Positions 1 to 13,438 of a stretch of 64,000 nt of DNA are shown here, one piece after another. Source of the DNA: Raphanus sativus (taxonomy: Eukaryota > Streptophyta > Magnoliopsida > Brassicales > Brassicaceae). Below the pieces are notes generated by a model. The model was not told the DNA's origin. It saw only the letters and a list, made by a program, of their open reading frames with translations, and searched no databases. The stretch covers positions 32,635,407 to 32,699,406 of the forward strand of contig NC_079515.1 in the NCBI RefSeq assembly GCF_000801105.2, in the 5' to 3' direction. Made by a program: the position numbers and the translations under genes. Position 1 is the stretch's first letter; the number at the start of each line of letters is the position of its first letter.

Positions 1-401
1 AATATACAAAATGGACTAATCTAATTACCTAAAAACATTGTTTTGTCTAAAATAATCATAAAATAAAATTTAAATTTATATACATATTTCAAATCAAAAT
101 AATAATTTAAAAGTTGATTTATATCAAAAATTGATTTAAAATATGCATATATTCAAATATTTTCCAATAACCATTTAAAAAAAAATGTTTTCAATATATA
201 TAAGAAAAATACAACAAAACGATTAATTTCATATACCAACTTAAATAATAGTTTTTATATTTTACATTAAACTTTAAGAATATAATATATGTAATTATTT
301 ATAAGATGGTACATATAAAATACTATTAATTATATGATTATTTATATGATGGACCAATACAATTAATTATATGATGACATATATATGATACATAATACTA
401 A
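1..401. other. AT-rich intergenic DNA, no gene
   Basis: Very AT-rich sequence with short ATATAT runs and no credible reading frame, RNA gene or terminal repeat. It may be the body of the Helitron whose 3' end lies at 1460, but I could not find a 5' terminus. Confidence 0.5.
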
Positions 402-641
402 CTAGGGCTGGGCGTTCAGATATCAATTCCGGTTCGTTTAAGATTTGTTTGGGTTTCGGGTTTCTGGGGTCAAAGATTTCAGCCCCATTCATATATTTCT
501 AAATTTCAGTTTGAATTATGACTAGGACTGGGTATTCAGGTATCCATTCAGGTTGGTTTCGAATCTATTTGGGTTCTGGGTTTCCGGGGTCAAAGATTTC
601 AGCCCCATTCAGATATTTCTAAATTTTAGTTCAAATTATAT
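402..641. repeat. Tandem duplication of a ~120-bp GGTTCGG-type dispersed repeat
   Basis: Two diverged copies, 402-521 and 522-641. Each begins CTAGGRCTGGG, is rich in GGTTCGG/TTCGGGT words, and contains the same stretch ending in GATTTCAGCCCCATTC. Similar TTCGG-rich sequence follows at 1205-1380 and recurs at 41157-41480, 51330-52020 and 54625-55370, so this is a dispersed family. I did not find matching terminal repeats and do not assign a superfamily. Confidence 0.7.
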
Positions 642-922
642 TCTGATTTTTTCGGGTTCAGTTCAGGTTTGGATAGCCCATTTAATTTTTTTTTTTTAAA
701 TTCATTATATATTTTAATTTCTTAAAATCTATAAATAAAATAATATATTGTATATAAATTTGAATAACATATGTCATAATATCTAAACTTAACATATAAA
801 CTGATTTGGTTTAAATTTTGGATCAAAAATCAAAAATTATTTTAAATATTTTTGGTGTTTTGAGTGTACTTCCACTATGTTAGATATTTAGATTTGACTA
901 TTTTATATATTTTCAAGTATTT

Positions 923-1110
923 CTCGAGCTCACAGATTATCCATGTACCAAGAACGGAGAATTCAAAGGCGGACCGTTTAACACGCAGTGCCAGACAGCA
1001 ATCGTCTTTCGTCGTTCACATGGATGCAGAGTTCCCAGATTGGTTCGCAGAGTCTATATGAGTCTGTGTTTGTTGATGACAAAAAAAAATAATATATATA
1101 TATATATATA
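923..1110 (+). mobile_element. 5'-truncated LINE stub (end of RNase H domain plus tail)
   Basis: A frame ending at the TGA/TAG-rich site near 1061 reads like the tail of the RNase H-like domain at the end of plant L1-type LINE ORF2: HVPRTENSKADRLTRSARQ, then FVVHMDAEFPDWFAESI and stop. A short 3' region and an A-rich tail merging into (AT)n follow. The 11-bp direct repeat TTCAAGTATTT flanks it at 912-922 and 1111-1121, as expected of target-primed reverse transcription. It is only about 190 bp, so almost the whole element is missing and it is inert. Confidence 0.8.
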
Positions 1111-1430
1111 TTCAAGTATTTAAACCAACCTATAAGTATCATATATATTCTGTATGTTTTTATATACAATAAAACTAAAAATAATTAATATGTATATATT
1201 TATAATTTTTTTCGGATACATTTTGATATCTAAATACTTCGGTTCGAATTGGTTATGGTTTCAGTTGTCTAAATAACAAAATTTTGAATAATTTGGACAT
1301 TTAGTCAATTTTGGTTCGGGTTTGGTATTATCTTTCGGATCGTGATCGGTTCAGTTCTTCAGATTTAAATTTTTTATTCAGCTTTGATATTGAAATGATA
1401 AATAAATAGCAATATGTTTTTGAAATATAC

Positions 1431-1460
1431 ACCCGCACGGACGTGCGGGTCAAAATCTAG
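1431..1460 (+). mobile_element. Helitron 3' terminus (hairpin plus CTAG)
   Basis: A perfect 9-bp stem ACCCGCACG/CGTGCGGGT with a 2-nt loop (1431-1450) is followed by CAAAATCTAG and a T at 1461. This is the classic 3' end of Arabidopsis/Brassica Helitrons: hairpin, about 10 nt, CTRR, insertion before T. The 5' TC end was not identified, so the extent of the element is unknown. Confidence 0.8.
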
Positions 1461-1463
1461 TCT

Positions 1464-1522
1464 ACTTATTATGTTTTCAAGTCTCTTTTTTTTTTGACAA
1501 CACTTATTGTATTTTCAAGTCT
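1464..1522. repeat. Micro-insertion with 21-bp target duplication
   Basis: Direct repeats at 1464-1484 and 1502-1522 (19/21 identical) flank a 17-nt insert of a T run ending GACAAC. Read on the minus strand it is GTTGTC followed by poly(A), like the last bases of a non-LTR retroposon. Confidence 0.6.
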
Positions 1523-1649
1523 TGTTTATTTCCCCCTTTTTGATTTGCAGTTTACGAGTATTTCTTATTTTGTCAACATTTTTTACGAGTATTTAGGAAA
1601 AACAGTTTTCAATATCTAATTTATTAAGTTCAATAGTTTTTTCCAGCTA

Positions 1650-1699
1650 TTAGTTTTGTCTTTTTTTCATTTTTGCAAAAGTTTTAGTTTTGTCTTTTT
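1650..1699. repeat. Micro-insertion with 16-bp direct repeats
   Basis: TTAGTTTTGTCTTTTT at 1650-1665 recurs at 1684-1699, flanking 18 nt (1666-1683). The insert has a weaker homopolymer than its relatives in this window, so it is a less certain member of the class. Confidence 0.45.
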
Positions 1700-2199
1700 A
1701 AAACAATAATCTAACCAACTTGCTATTATTAAAAGGATGAGTAATCAATTTCTCTAGATTTCGTTCTAATGATGTGGTCGTATTTTATCGATCAACTTCT
1801 TTTTCTTTTCCTGCCTAACCGGTGTCTTGCGAGATCTCTCGATTATTCCCATTTTGACTAATGCCAGCACTTCCTCATTTATTGAATCACACAATTAATC
1901 AAAAACACAGACGAATACGATTCATTTGATCCGGCATTTAAAATTTAATATGTTGGAAATGAATACTAATTAATTTCATTCACTAGTAATAATATGTAGG
2001 AAGCAGTTTAATGTACGAACTAGTAATATAGTTGTTCTCAAAAAACTAATAATAATGTTTAGCAAAAAAGGAAAATGGTATCATGCGAAAGAAGAGTTTA
2101 GACAACCTTTTTCTTGTCTTCATATGTCTTTTTCTCCGACCGCGTTAGTTGTGTCCAGGTCACACACGCCGTTAACGCATATGCTTAGCCAGCAAGGTA

Positions 2200-2537
2200 T
2201 ACCCGTAATGGGCTTCACGAAACCAACCCATTTCAAAGGCCCACATCCTAACGTTTGACCTGGAACAGTGTCAAACCATAGCCAACCTTTCCAAGCGCCT
2301 CACATCATCCACGTGAGTATCACGCTCTTGAAAACGCCGTCGTCTCACTTGAGATATTCATCCACGCGCGAGTGGAGAGAACTCCCTTTTTACAGCTCAT
2401 GATGACTCGGCGTTGAGTTGAGAGCCTCTCTATTTCTCCTTTCTCATTTTCTTATTTTTTCTTCCAGAAATTTCTCTCAATTATCAAAAAAAAAAAAAAA
2501 GAGAAGAAGAAGAAAAAAATCGAGATCTCTCTCTCTA
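2200..2537 (+). promoter_or_regulatory. Probable promoter and 5' leader of GRF8
   Basis: Upstream of the GRF8 ATG are two site II (TCP-type) motifs, ATGGGCTT near 2208 and AGGCCCA near 2237, a G-box core CCACGTGA at 2309-2316, and a CT-rich, A-rich leader from about 2420. Site II elements are common in plant housekeeping promoters, which fits a constitutively expressed 14-3-3 gene. No transcription start was determined. Confidence 0.5.
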
Positions 2538-4074
<1,537 letters not shown>

Positions 4075-6468
4075 AGATCTCGTGGAAGAACAGACGGTTA
4101 TGTAATTTCCCCCGCAACCATGGCCGAAAATCTAGTTCAAATTCAATTACCCCCTTTGCTGTAAAACTTGTCGAAAAAATGGTCTGTTTATGACAGTTAT
4201 GTGCACAGCTTTGGTGTTATATCTGCTTCTCTGTTCCAACTCTGTTTTTTTTCTTCTTCTCTTTTTTTAAAAAAAATTATCATCTTTTACTTCCCCCCAC
4301 CCTGAAATTTTACATTACTGCAACCAATATTCGCTGTCCCAAACCGTATCTCGAGTCTTGGTATGAAATTATCACTTGGCAGTGTTTACAGTTTGGTTTT
4401 CTGTTCAGTAATTTTATTGATTTAAACAATTAAAACCAATCAAAATTATTCGAATTTGTTTAATAAAACTCAGCTTTGGTTTGGTTGGGTTCAAAAGTTC
4501 GAAAATCGGTTTCTTTAGCAGCTCTTGCTCAGTCCAACAAGCAGATTTTGGTTGGGTTAGTTTTGGTTTAATTTCTTTGTTACACGTCGAAGCTTTTTCC
4601 TTAGTATAGTGTACGAGTTCTTCTCCGACCCCGACCTACTACTATTAGGAAGATGCCGTTTAAAATCTCGGATTCGTACCATCATGCCATGTGATTAGGG
4701 TAAGGTTAAGTCAACTTGACCACAGGCGTGCTTAAACACAAAATTGTTTATTCACCATAAAGAAAGTTATACCAAAAGTTCGAATCTCAGAACACGCACG
4801 AAGATAAGCTAAACATCAAAGGTGTACATGGACCACTTTGTCTTGGCATTTGCATGCATTAGAGAAGAAAAATCATAAAGAGCGAGTCTTTTTGCTCTAA
4901 TTCATAATACTTCTTCTTTACTTAAACCTTTGTTTCTTCTTACCAATCTTTTCAGAAAAGATAAAGACTGTAAAAAACACCAACGCTGGTTTAGCTCGCA
5001 CGTGATTCCAGTTCACCTTGTTACTGCTACCATCAAAAGAAAGAAACACCTTGGTAAAATAATTAGTTTATTTTTATTCTTTTGAAATACTAATGTAGGA
5101 TCTTTGGAAGCCATCTAGAGCACTAGGTCTGGGTCCGAAAGCTTGACCACTTGGGGACAATTAATTTTATTATTGTATAAAACAAAGACCCTATAGTTAA
5201 TCTTACGTGTTGGGTAAAATAGTAGACAGCATCTTTGGGTAAAATAAAACCATACTAAAGAAAGACCATATTGTGTTAAAACAAAGGCCATTCAAAGTTA
5301 GCATATGACATAGTTCTTAACTTCTTATATATGTATACTGATTCTATTAAAATGTATAATGCAATGATGTAGTAATTTACACTGTGAAAACTGAAATTGT
5401 ATTCAAATGTATATGCTATGATGTAGATGTAGTAAATTGGTACTATTAAAACAGAAAGTGAGAGTGTAGTCAAAAACATTAGTCAAAGATCAATCAGATC
5501 AAATGTTTCAAACATTATGTTGATGGAGTTTGAATAAGTACCATACTTATTTGTGATTTATTGATTTAAATTTACATTTTTATATCATTTTCAATTTGAT
5601 CGAAGTAAGAAAAAAAAGTATTGACGAATATTTCATTAAAAAAAAAGAGCAAGGCCACAATACAAATTTAATATATTTTGGAAATCTTATAAACTTATGC
5701 TTAGAAAATATCATAAGGTATTGAATTGAACAGAAATTCATTAAAAGAAATTATTTTAAATTGGATTTGATATTGTTATAAACTATTAGCCTTTTTATCA
5801 CAACTATTAGCCAGACAATATTTATTGTTACCAAAATGAAGAACAAAATCATATATCACAATAATATATGAACGTGGTAACCTTTTTCAACATTAGCTAT
5901 TTTAACATCTATGGGAATATAGAAAAATACAATAAAAAAAATAATTTTTGATCAAGAATAAAAATATATCTATGTGAATACACTAAAATATAAATAAACA
6001 TTTTGTGACGGATAAAAAAATCCAGCCCAATATTCACTTGATTCATCATCCAAGAGCTAGAATACAACTAATAAAACCAACTAAACGTCTATTTATTACA
6101 ACAAATTTTAAACACATTCCAATAAATATATCAACGAGGAAAGATTTGTTACCACCATGATAGTCAATTCACTTTCTTTTCTTTTAAAAAATCTATACTC
6201 TTTCATCTTCTTCTTCCACATTACCTACTTACCCAAAAAAATCCACATACCTCTTTCATCACTTCCTCAATAAAAAAGCTCCTCCCTTTACATTTTACCC
6301 ATCAACCAAAAGCAAAAAAAAAAAACAAAAAAAAAAAATATCCTTACACGAAGACATTAAGAAAAATCAAAAACCCAATCTCCAGATGACAATCCTTGTC
6401 TTAACAATTTAGATCGGAAAGAAGAACAATTTTTAAAAAAACTTTTTTTTTTGAAACACTCTGTTATA
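4075..6468. other. Intergenic: GRF8 3' flank and CYCD4;1 upstream region
   Basis: No gene, RNA gene or full transposon was recognised in this 2.4-kb AT-rich stretch. The last 300 bases before CYCD4;1 are pyrimidine- then purine-rich and probably hold its promoter and leader. It contains one micro-insertion (5781-5812). Confidence 0.5.
5781..5812. repeat. Micro-insertion with 11-bp target duplication
   Basis: AACTATTAGCC at 5781-5791 is repeated exactly at 5802-5812, flanking 10 nt (TTTTTATCAC; minus strand GTGATAAAAA). Confidence 0.5.
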
Positions 6469-8532
6469 ATGGCAGACAATCTAGAACTGAGTCTTTTATG
6501 TACAGAGATCACCAACTTTGGTGATGAAGAAGACAACGGCATAATTCTCGACGAAACTCCGATGGTTGTTCCTGAAATCTCGATTTCTCAGATGGGTTTT
6601 CCATCGGAGAGCGAAGAGGTTATCAGAGAGATGATGGAGAAGGAGAAGGAGAAGCAGCTTTTGCCAAGTGATGATTACATCACCAGACTCAGAAGTGGAG
6701 ATTTTGATTTGAATGTCAGAAGAAGAGAAGCTCTTAATTGGATTTTGAAGGTCTGATCTTTTTATTATATATATATATCTCCTCTTCCCTTTTTTGATTA
6801 AATTTGGCGTGTTGATTGGCTTTTAAATCATATCCATGAGTTCAAATTCTCTTTGATGGTATGATCTGAGACATAAAAGAGTGTGTTGTTGTGTATATTA
6901 GATCAGAACAAAATAGTTCACTTAATCTTGGAGTTTCTAGATCTCTCAAAGCTCAGCTTTTGATGTATCTCTTGTTTTTTTTTATTTATTGCAACAGGCT
7001 TGTGAGGAACACCAGTTTGGCCCAATGTGTATTTGCTTATCTATGAATTACTTGGATCGGTTCTTATCAGTTCATGATGTCCCTGTAAGTTTACATTGAA
7101 ATATTTAGAATGTGTTTAGCCCTTCATCATCTAAAAGTTCTCATTATTGTAGCTTCTTGATTCATGATTTTTTTTCTTGTAGAGTGGCAACGCTTGGGCA
7201 GTGCAGTTGTTGGCTGTGGCTTGTTTATCATTGGCAGCCAAAATTGAAGAAACTGAAGTCCCATTGCTAATAGATCTTCAGGTACTACTGATCTCTCAAA
7301 TTGTGGAGATGTTCTTTTTTTTTTATCAATACACTAATCAATTGCCGATTTGGGAACAGGCTGGACATCCTCAGTTTGTGTTTGAGGCTAAATCAGTTCA
7401 AAGAATGGAGCTTTTGGTGTTAAACAGATTGGAATGGAGATTGAGAGCGATAACTCCCTGCTCATACATAAGATATTTCCTGAGGAAGATGAGTAAATGT
7501 GATCAAGAACCATCCAACACATTGATATCCAGATCATTACAAGTGATAGCCAGCAAAACCAAAGGTGAAAAAAAGTTGTCTCCTTTTTGTTTTATTTTTT
7601 CACTTGATCACTTTTGTGTTTTTGTGCTTTTGCTTTTTTATGATTTTGGGTGAATGTTTCTGGACTAATAATAATGGTGGGTTGTGTGAGTGAGCAGGTA
7701 TTGACTTTTTGGAGTTTAGACCTTCTGAAGTTGCTGCTGCAGTTGCACTTTCTGTTTCTGGAGAACTGTACACAGTACACTTTGACAACTCTTCCCTCTC
7801 TCCTCTTTTCTCACTACTTCAAAAGGTAAAAAAGAAACTCCACCAATAAAAATCTCAAACTCGTAAATCTAAAATATCAAAAATATAAAGCAGCAATTGG
7901 GTGTTCAATTTCAAGGAAATGCCATTTGTGGAGAAGATTGAAATCATTAAAGATGACACATTTATATGTGTGTGTGTGCACTAACTGATGCATTGCATAC
8001 ACATGTGTAAACTATATTTAATAAAAAAGTAAGTTAAAGAAGAGCAAAGAGAAACTGGTTTATGGGTCTGAATCCTTTGACTTCCAGAACTAGTGGAGCG
8101 TATAGACCAAACACCACTCTAAAGTATATCATTCTATAGCTGTGTGTCTTGTGACTCTTTGTCTCTCTCTCACACATACACTCACTGCACACTCTAGTCA
8201 TATCTTTTACCAAATCGTGTCCCCACAAATCATGTTGTGGTATGGTTGATTCTGATTTGATCTTTGCTATCTAAATATCAAACTGGTGGCATTTAGATCT
8301 TCTTTTTGTTCGAAGAGATAAAAACAATATTTCAAGCTTTTAAACTTTGTTTGGTTCTTTTATTGCTTAAAAACTCTGTTTGCAGGAGAGAGTGAAGAAG
8401 ATTGGGGAAATGATAGAGAGTGATGGGTCAGGCTTATGTTCACAAACACCCAATGGGGTTTTAGAAGTATCAGCTTGTTGTTTCAGCTCTAAGATTCGTG
8501 ATTCTTCTTCTTCCCATACACATCTTTCCTAA
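6469..8532 (+). CDS. CYCD4;1: D-type cyclin CYCD4;1
   Basis: Six exons: 6469-6750, 6998-7084, 7183-7281, 7360-7564, 7698-7825 and 8386-8532. The N terminus MADNLELSLLCTE carries the LxCxE retinoblastoma-binding motif (LLCTE). A PEST-like acidic stretch follows, then the cyclin box with RREALNWILK, NYLDRFLSVHDVP and LAVACLSLAAKIEE. The C terminus reads PSEVAAAVALSVSGE to SSSHTHLS. Sequence and intron positions match Arabidopsis AT5G65420. D-type cyclins activate CDKA/CDKB in the nucleus to phosphorylate RBR and release E2F at G1/S; CYCD4;1 is linked to lateral-root and hypocotyl stomatal divisions. An in-frame TTG 18 nt upstream is not the start; the ATG at 6469 gives the conserved N terminus. 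The last intron (7826-8385) is the longest. No breaks were seen. Confidence 0.95.
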
Positions 8533-8699
8533 ATCTCTCTGTTTCTTCTTCAAATAAATTTATCATTATTATTATATGTGAGGAGAGGTTGAGAAACGAA
8601 ATAATCACAGCAAATTTTTAAAATAAAAGAAGAAACATTTTAATTTCTGTATATATATCCCTACATACCAAAAAATAAAAAAGAATGGATGATAATGAC

Positions 8700-8752
8700 A
8701 TGAATACTTTTTTTGGTATTGATAAAAAATAAAAATGAATACTTTTTTGGTA
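8700..8752. repeat. Micro-insertion with ~18-bp direct repeats
   Basis: ATGAATACTTTTTTGGTA-like repeats at 8700-8718 and 8735-8752, differing by one T, flank a 16-nt insert (8719-8734) consisting of TTGAT and an A-rich run. Confidence 0.5.
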
Positions 8753-8793
8753 GGAAACAGGAAGAGAAAACAACAGAGAATGTTTTTTTTCTG

Positions 8794-8938
8794 TTCCCGC
8801 CAAATAAATGTAGCGGGAAAAAAACCGTATCGGTTGCGTTGATTGCTAAGCGTTGACTTTGTGTTGTAAAACACGTTCAAACGGTGTCGCCTAAGTAAAT
8901 AAGGCGCGCATGGTATTAATGGGCTAAGAATTGGGCCC
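8794..8938. promoter_or_regulatory. Orphan cluster of E2F and site II motifs
   Basis: Two perfect E2F consensus sites face each other: TTCCCGCCAA at 8794-8803 and GCGGGAAA at 8813-8820. About 100 bp on come two site II/TCP motifs, AATGGGCT near 8918 and TTGGGCCC near 8931. This combination is typical of S-phase promoters, but no gene starts here: it lies ~260 bp past the CYCD4;1 stop. It could be a distal element or a transposon-borne E2F site, since amplification of E2F sites by transposons has been reported in Brassica. Confidence 0.45.
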
Positions 8939-10218
8939 ACTAATTGAAAATGATATCTTTTGTGCTTTCTAACTTGGTCAACAAAAGTCCAAACTCCAAA
9001 ATATTTACGAACTAAAATGAAATATGTCCGAAAAAAGCTAAAAGAAATACTTTACAAAAATCAAATAAAAATTACAAAATGATTGGTGTCTAGGTCCACT
9101 AAACCTCTTGGTTCAGCAACTATGTGTAATGGGCTAATCCTATGTTCACTAAATTAAATAATTCGGGCCTACCAAATGTCGTTTGGCATATCAGCAACGA
9201 TTTTGAACTATCGTCAAATTAAACCTATGAACATTTTTCCTCCTTTATGTATCAGTTTTTTTTTTAACTTTGAACTCCTTTAGGCTTTATGTATTAGTTT
9301 ATCGAATATTTTCACCACAGAGGGTAAAAGCTTTATTCTTCATAAAACAATCGGTCCACTTTTTTCTGTAAAGTTTAAACTCTGAAACCAGGTTTTGTTT
9401 TCCAACGAGTATGAAAATATAACTATTAGAAATTTAGGAGCCTAATCATGATGATACACATAAGAAAGAACATTAATATATATATATATATAGATAGATA
9501 GATATTAAATTTTAAAAGTGAATTACAGTATACTTACTTTATTAATATACTACCAATCGCTAATTTGTATAGTTATAACATAATAAAACGATTAAGATAA
9601 TAAACCCGGAAACTCATTATTTTAAGTTATTGTTCTATATCCTTCAGTAATAATCATAATTGCCAAAAAAAATAGTTAATCATATTCAAAACTAGTTATT
9701 TTGCATGTATACATGTATAATTTTCTTATGAATACTTATTAGTTTATATCTTATTAATTCAAAAACTAACAAAATTATTATTATATATGTTCTTAAAAAG
9801 TTTAAATCAAACATCAAATACTTTATTTATGACAAAATTTCATCAAAATATGTATATTTATTATTGCGTTGTGATTTTTAAAACACTCACATATTACTTA
9901 TTTTTGCTTGATTAATAATTATAAATTGTTTTACTTATTTTTTAACTTTTATAGCAGAAAATTGTTTTTAGATGACTACACAATATAGTTAAGAACTATA
10001 TTTTGAGTATGTTTCTGTTTTTGAAATATGTTATTTTAGTATATAATTAGTTATTTAATATAACATATAAATATTATCTTGTTAATATAAAATTCATTTT
10101 TATTATATATAATTTACATATAAAATTTATTAATGATATCATCGATTCTTCTAATTTTTAACATGAAAACTCGAATGTAAAAAAAAAAAATTTGTAAATA
10201 ATAATAATATAGATAGAT

Positions 10219-10264
10219 TACCATTAGCTATCTTTTTTTTTTGAACAACTACCATTAACTATCT
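10219..10264. repeat. Micro-insertion with 15-bp target duplication
   Basis: TACCATTARCTATCT at 10219-10233 and 10250-10264 (14/15 identical) flanks 16 nt of T run plus GAACAAC (minus strand GTTGTTC then poly(A)). Confidence 0.6.
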
Positions 10265-10303
10265 TATGGTGTATATAGGATTGTTTTTGTAAACCCCTCT
10301 TGT

Positions 10304-10351
10304 GACTACTAATTGTACCTTTTTTTTATCGAAAGACTACTAATTTTACTT
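10304..10351. repeat. Micro-insertion with ~17-bp target duplication
   Basis: GACTACTAATT plus six weaker bases at 10304-10320 recur at 10335-10351, flanking 14 nt (T7, ATCGAAA). It lies 40 bp from the previous event. Confidence 0.55.
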
Positions 10352-11833
10352 GACCACTTAAAATATCATGAAAGTATATGTACGTTGTACGTAATATACG
10401 CATTCAGATTTCGTAGTTGTCGCACAGTATATAATATACATACACGCAAAATTTGAAATGAAGAACTATTTGAACAGTGGACTAAGTGAAGACAACAAAA
10501 CAATACAGAACAAACAAACTTTTATATTTCTTTCATTGGGCTTCGTCATGATGAGTCGTCATAGTCATTCAACTGTCCAGAACAAGATAATTTATTTTGT
10601 TTTATTATTTTTCCTGCAAAACTAAAAGTGAACTTCTAAACTTTTTTCAACCTTTGCTTTTTGCCTTTACGCGTAACTAAAGAGAAAATACTTTTCTTTT
10701 GTATAAAGTTTGTCTTTAAATAATTACATAAACCGTACAATCATTTGAATCAATTAAGTGACTAATTAACTATATTTTAAAAATATCGCTGATATTTCTT
10801 AATCTGATCTTGCACGTGAATCATCATCATCATCATCAGTTTCCCAAATTAGGGCAAATTATTTGAAGATAAGAGTATGGGAATATCATATAATTTAAAG
10901 GGAAAAAAACCTAACCCTAGCTGGTCCTATATATTTGATTTTACGCAATCAAATCAAGTTTCTTTTTTCTTCCCTTTTTATTATAATAATATTACTTGTT
11001 TTGAAACTTAGCTTGAAAGGCTGGTAATAAAACTCTGCTTGTGGGTCACATTTAGATTCCCTAAATGAAGCATAACGACAGTAACCATTCCACAGTAAAA
11101 ACACTGTGAGAATGATGATGTTGATTATGGTGATGATGATATAACAAACGCATGTATATATGTATGGTACACAACATATACACATTGATGGGTCGTTGTC
11201 CTGGTTTCTGCGTATTGACTGAAAGATTCCATGAAGAAGGACCACAGTTAAAAAAAAGTTATGTTTAAAAACATATGCTTATTTATCTGATCAAAACATC
11301 TTACATCAATAATTCAACTTAGCTCACAAGAAAAGCCCAAAATTTTGCACACAAACAAAAAATATCTGCGGTTCACTACTTTCTATGAACATTTATTACA
11401 TATCCAGACTCCAACGTATGGCACAAACATTTCTCATTACTGCAGCAGCTGAGTAAACATTTTTTCACCTCTCAATAAAATTTGCAATCGTATATGTGCT
11501 CGTTAAACAAGTCAAAGCTAACTAATATTGCGTGGTTATTTAACAAGCGTTAATAGCTCGTTATACCCAAACATGTACTGATCAAAATCGATCAAGTACA
11601 CTAACTAATTAAGCTACACGCGTTTGAAATTTTTTGAAAACAAAACTATGGACCCAATAAAAATAAAAGAGAGAGAGAGGACCACAAAGTCATCTTCATC
11701 ACTCTTTGGAGTGTGCAGCCTTAGTTTGGACAACAAGAAGGCGTAGAGATTGCCTTATCAAGCAAAAGCATCTCTCTCAAGTCTCTAATTCATTTGTGTG
11801 TAGATTTGTCTCTCTTTCTCTTGGAGAGAGAAG

Positions 11834-11980
11834 ATGGAGAGGTTGAGACATGAAAGGCTAAATATGGAAGTGGCCGTGAGATGGGGACTCGAATCTTATC
11901 TCCTTCTTCTTTCCTTTTTCATTCATTTTGGTTCCCTCTTTCCTCCCCATAATTCATTGCGTCATCACTCAAAACCCTAG
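11834..11980 (+). CDS. Hypothetical 48-aa small ORF (weak)
   Basis: An ATG after a pyrimidine-rich, leader-like stretch opens a 48-aa frame starting MERLRHERLNMEVAVRWGL, with a hydrophobic core (LLLLSFFIHF) and a basic C terminus ending at TAG 11980. I recognise no family. The only support is a more complex, CT-rich context than the surrounding AT-rich DNA. It could equally be part of a non-coding transcript or chance. Confidence 0.15.
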   Translation: MERLRHERLNMEVAVRWGLESYLLLLSFFIHFGSLFPPHNSLRHHSKP

Positions 11981-13438
11981 TTTCATTCTTTTGAATTCAT
12001 TTTTTTTTCTCTCGTTTGTATCATCAAGGTTCTTTTCACAAACCCATTTTGAATAAAACTGTTGGGCTTAACAACTTTCTAGTTTACTATAACTTTATTC
12101 ACTATGACGTTATTACTACAATTAAATGATTTGTTGAAGAGAGGTTACTAAATATGAATTTAGTGGAAAAAAGCTTTGCTCGATTAAGCCGAAAGTAAAA
12201 TTACTCAAGTTAACCTATAATATAGTAAGATTAGCTGAATGTAGGAAAAAAAACAAACGAAGAGTGAACTAATCGAATGAAACAAATGTTCTAAACTAAA
12301 ATGATTATATGTGAATGTCTAACTAGGGATTTGGAAGAAGAACATCATTAGTATGATACATGTATGTGTGCCCATATGTTTTTATCTCTTCTCCTTCGTG
12401 CTTCCAAAGAGCCCACATGTCTCCTTCCCCAGTTTTCCAAAGAACATTGCTATATATATACACAGGTATATATGCATATAATGTAAGCAATTAGAAAGAC
12501 ATAAAGAGGACGACGAAGCTTTGGATGCATCGACATGTTTCGATTACTTCTTCTTGTCTTTTTTTTTCATTTTTATTTTTTATCAAGTGAAAGAGTATAA
12601 TTAATTCCCAGGAATCAGAATACTGTTGCAGCAGCTAGCAGATGTTACTTGACCATTTTCATTTCCAAGGAGGAACAAATAAATGTCTACACTGATTGGT
12701 GAATATGGAATCCACGCTATATCTAACCCATTTTACACAATATTTTAGGTAGAAATCTCCATCCCAAGGAAATTCCGACCGATCCACATTCGAGTCCTAC
12801 ACTCATTTGACAATTAAATGAGAAGTACGTACACAAACATATATACAAATAATAAAAATATTATAAGGTGTGTGTGCAAAAGAGAAAATGATCAAGAAAA
12901 TATCCTAGTTCTTAAACACTAAGAACTTAAGAAACAACATCATCACTTAATCATATTTTTAAAATGTGTGTGTTTAAGCTAAGTAATGGTCTTAGCACAA
13001 ATAATAACACTCCCCCTCAAACACCAAGGACTTAAAAACAATTAGAACAAACGTCCCAATTATGCTAAGGAAATACACAAAAAAACATTAATCATATGCT
13101 AACAAATACATATTTATATAATGCATACATTAATCATGTAATATTCATAGAGAAAGACGTGATAGATCTACAACACTGACACATGTGATGTTAATTACTA
13201 AAATCCTCACTGGTTACTAATTATAGCTAAGACAACTCAATAATTTGCTCAGAGAGACTTTAGAAGTTGATAATGAGAAACAAAATTAAACAGAAAGAGC
13301 GTCATCAACAACAACATGATCACCAAGAAACGAAAATGAGTACATAAAATAAACAATAAAAGCCCTCAGAAAATTCCTCAAAGTGATTTGATTAGCTAAA
13401 TTAAAAACCCTAACAGTGGATCAAGAAAATCAAGATTC

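Larger units (their letters stand above)
8939..13438. other. 4.5-kb intergenic region between converging CYCD4;1 and HB25
   Basis: AT-rich, without a credible gene. It holds a TA/GATA microsatellite at about 9478-9504, two micro-insertions (10219-10264 and 10304-10351), an ATC repeat near 10820, and a more complex pyrimidine-rich stretch at 11640-12010 that could be transcribed (see the small ORF at 11834). Confidence 0.5.

Noticed and set aside
4720..4800. tRNA B-box-like AAGTTCGAATCTC
   Set aside because: No A box at proper spacing and no cloverleaf; not called a tRNA or SINE.
10949..11245. 98-codon minus-strand frame with a hydrophobic segment
   Set aside because: It begins with GTG rather than ATG, has no recognisable domain, and its hydrophobic run comes from an ATC/ATT-rich tract; most likely chance.
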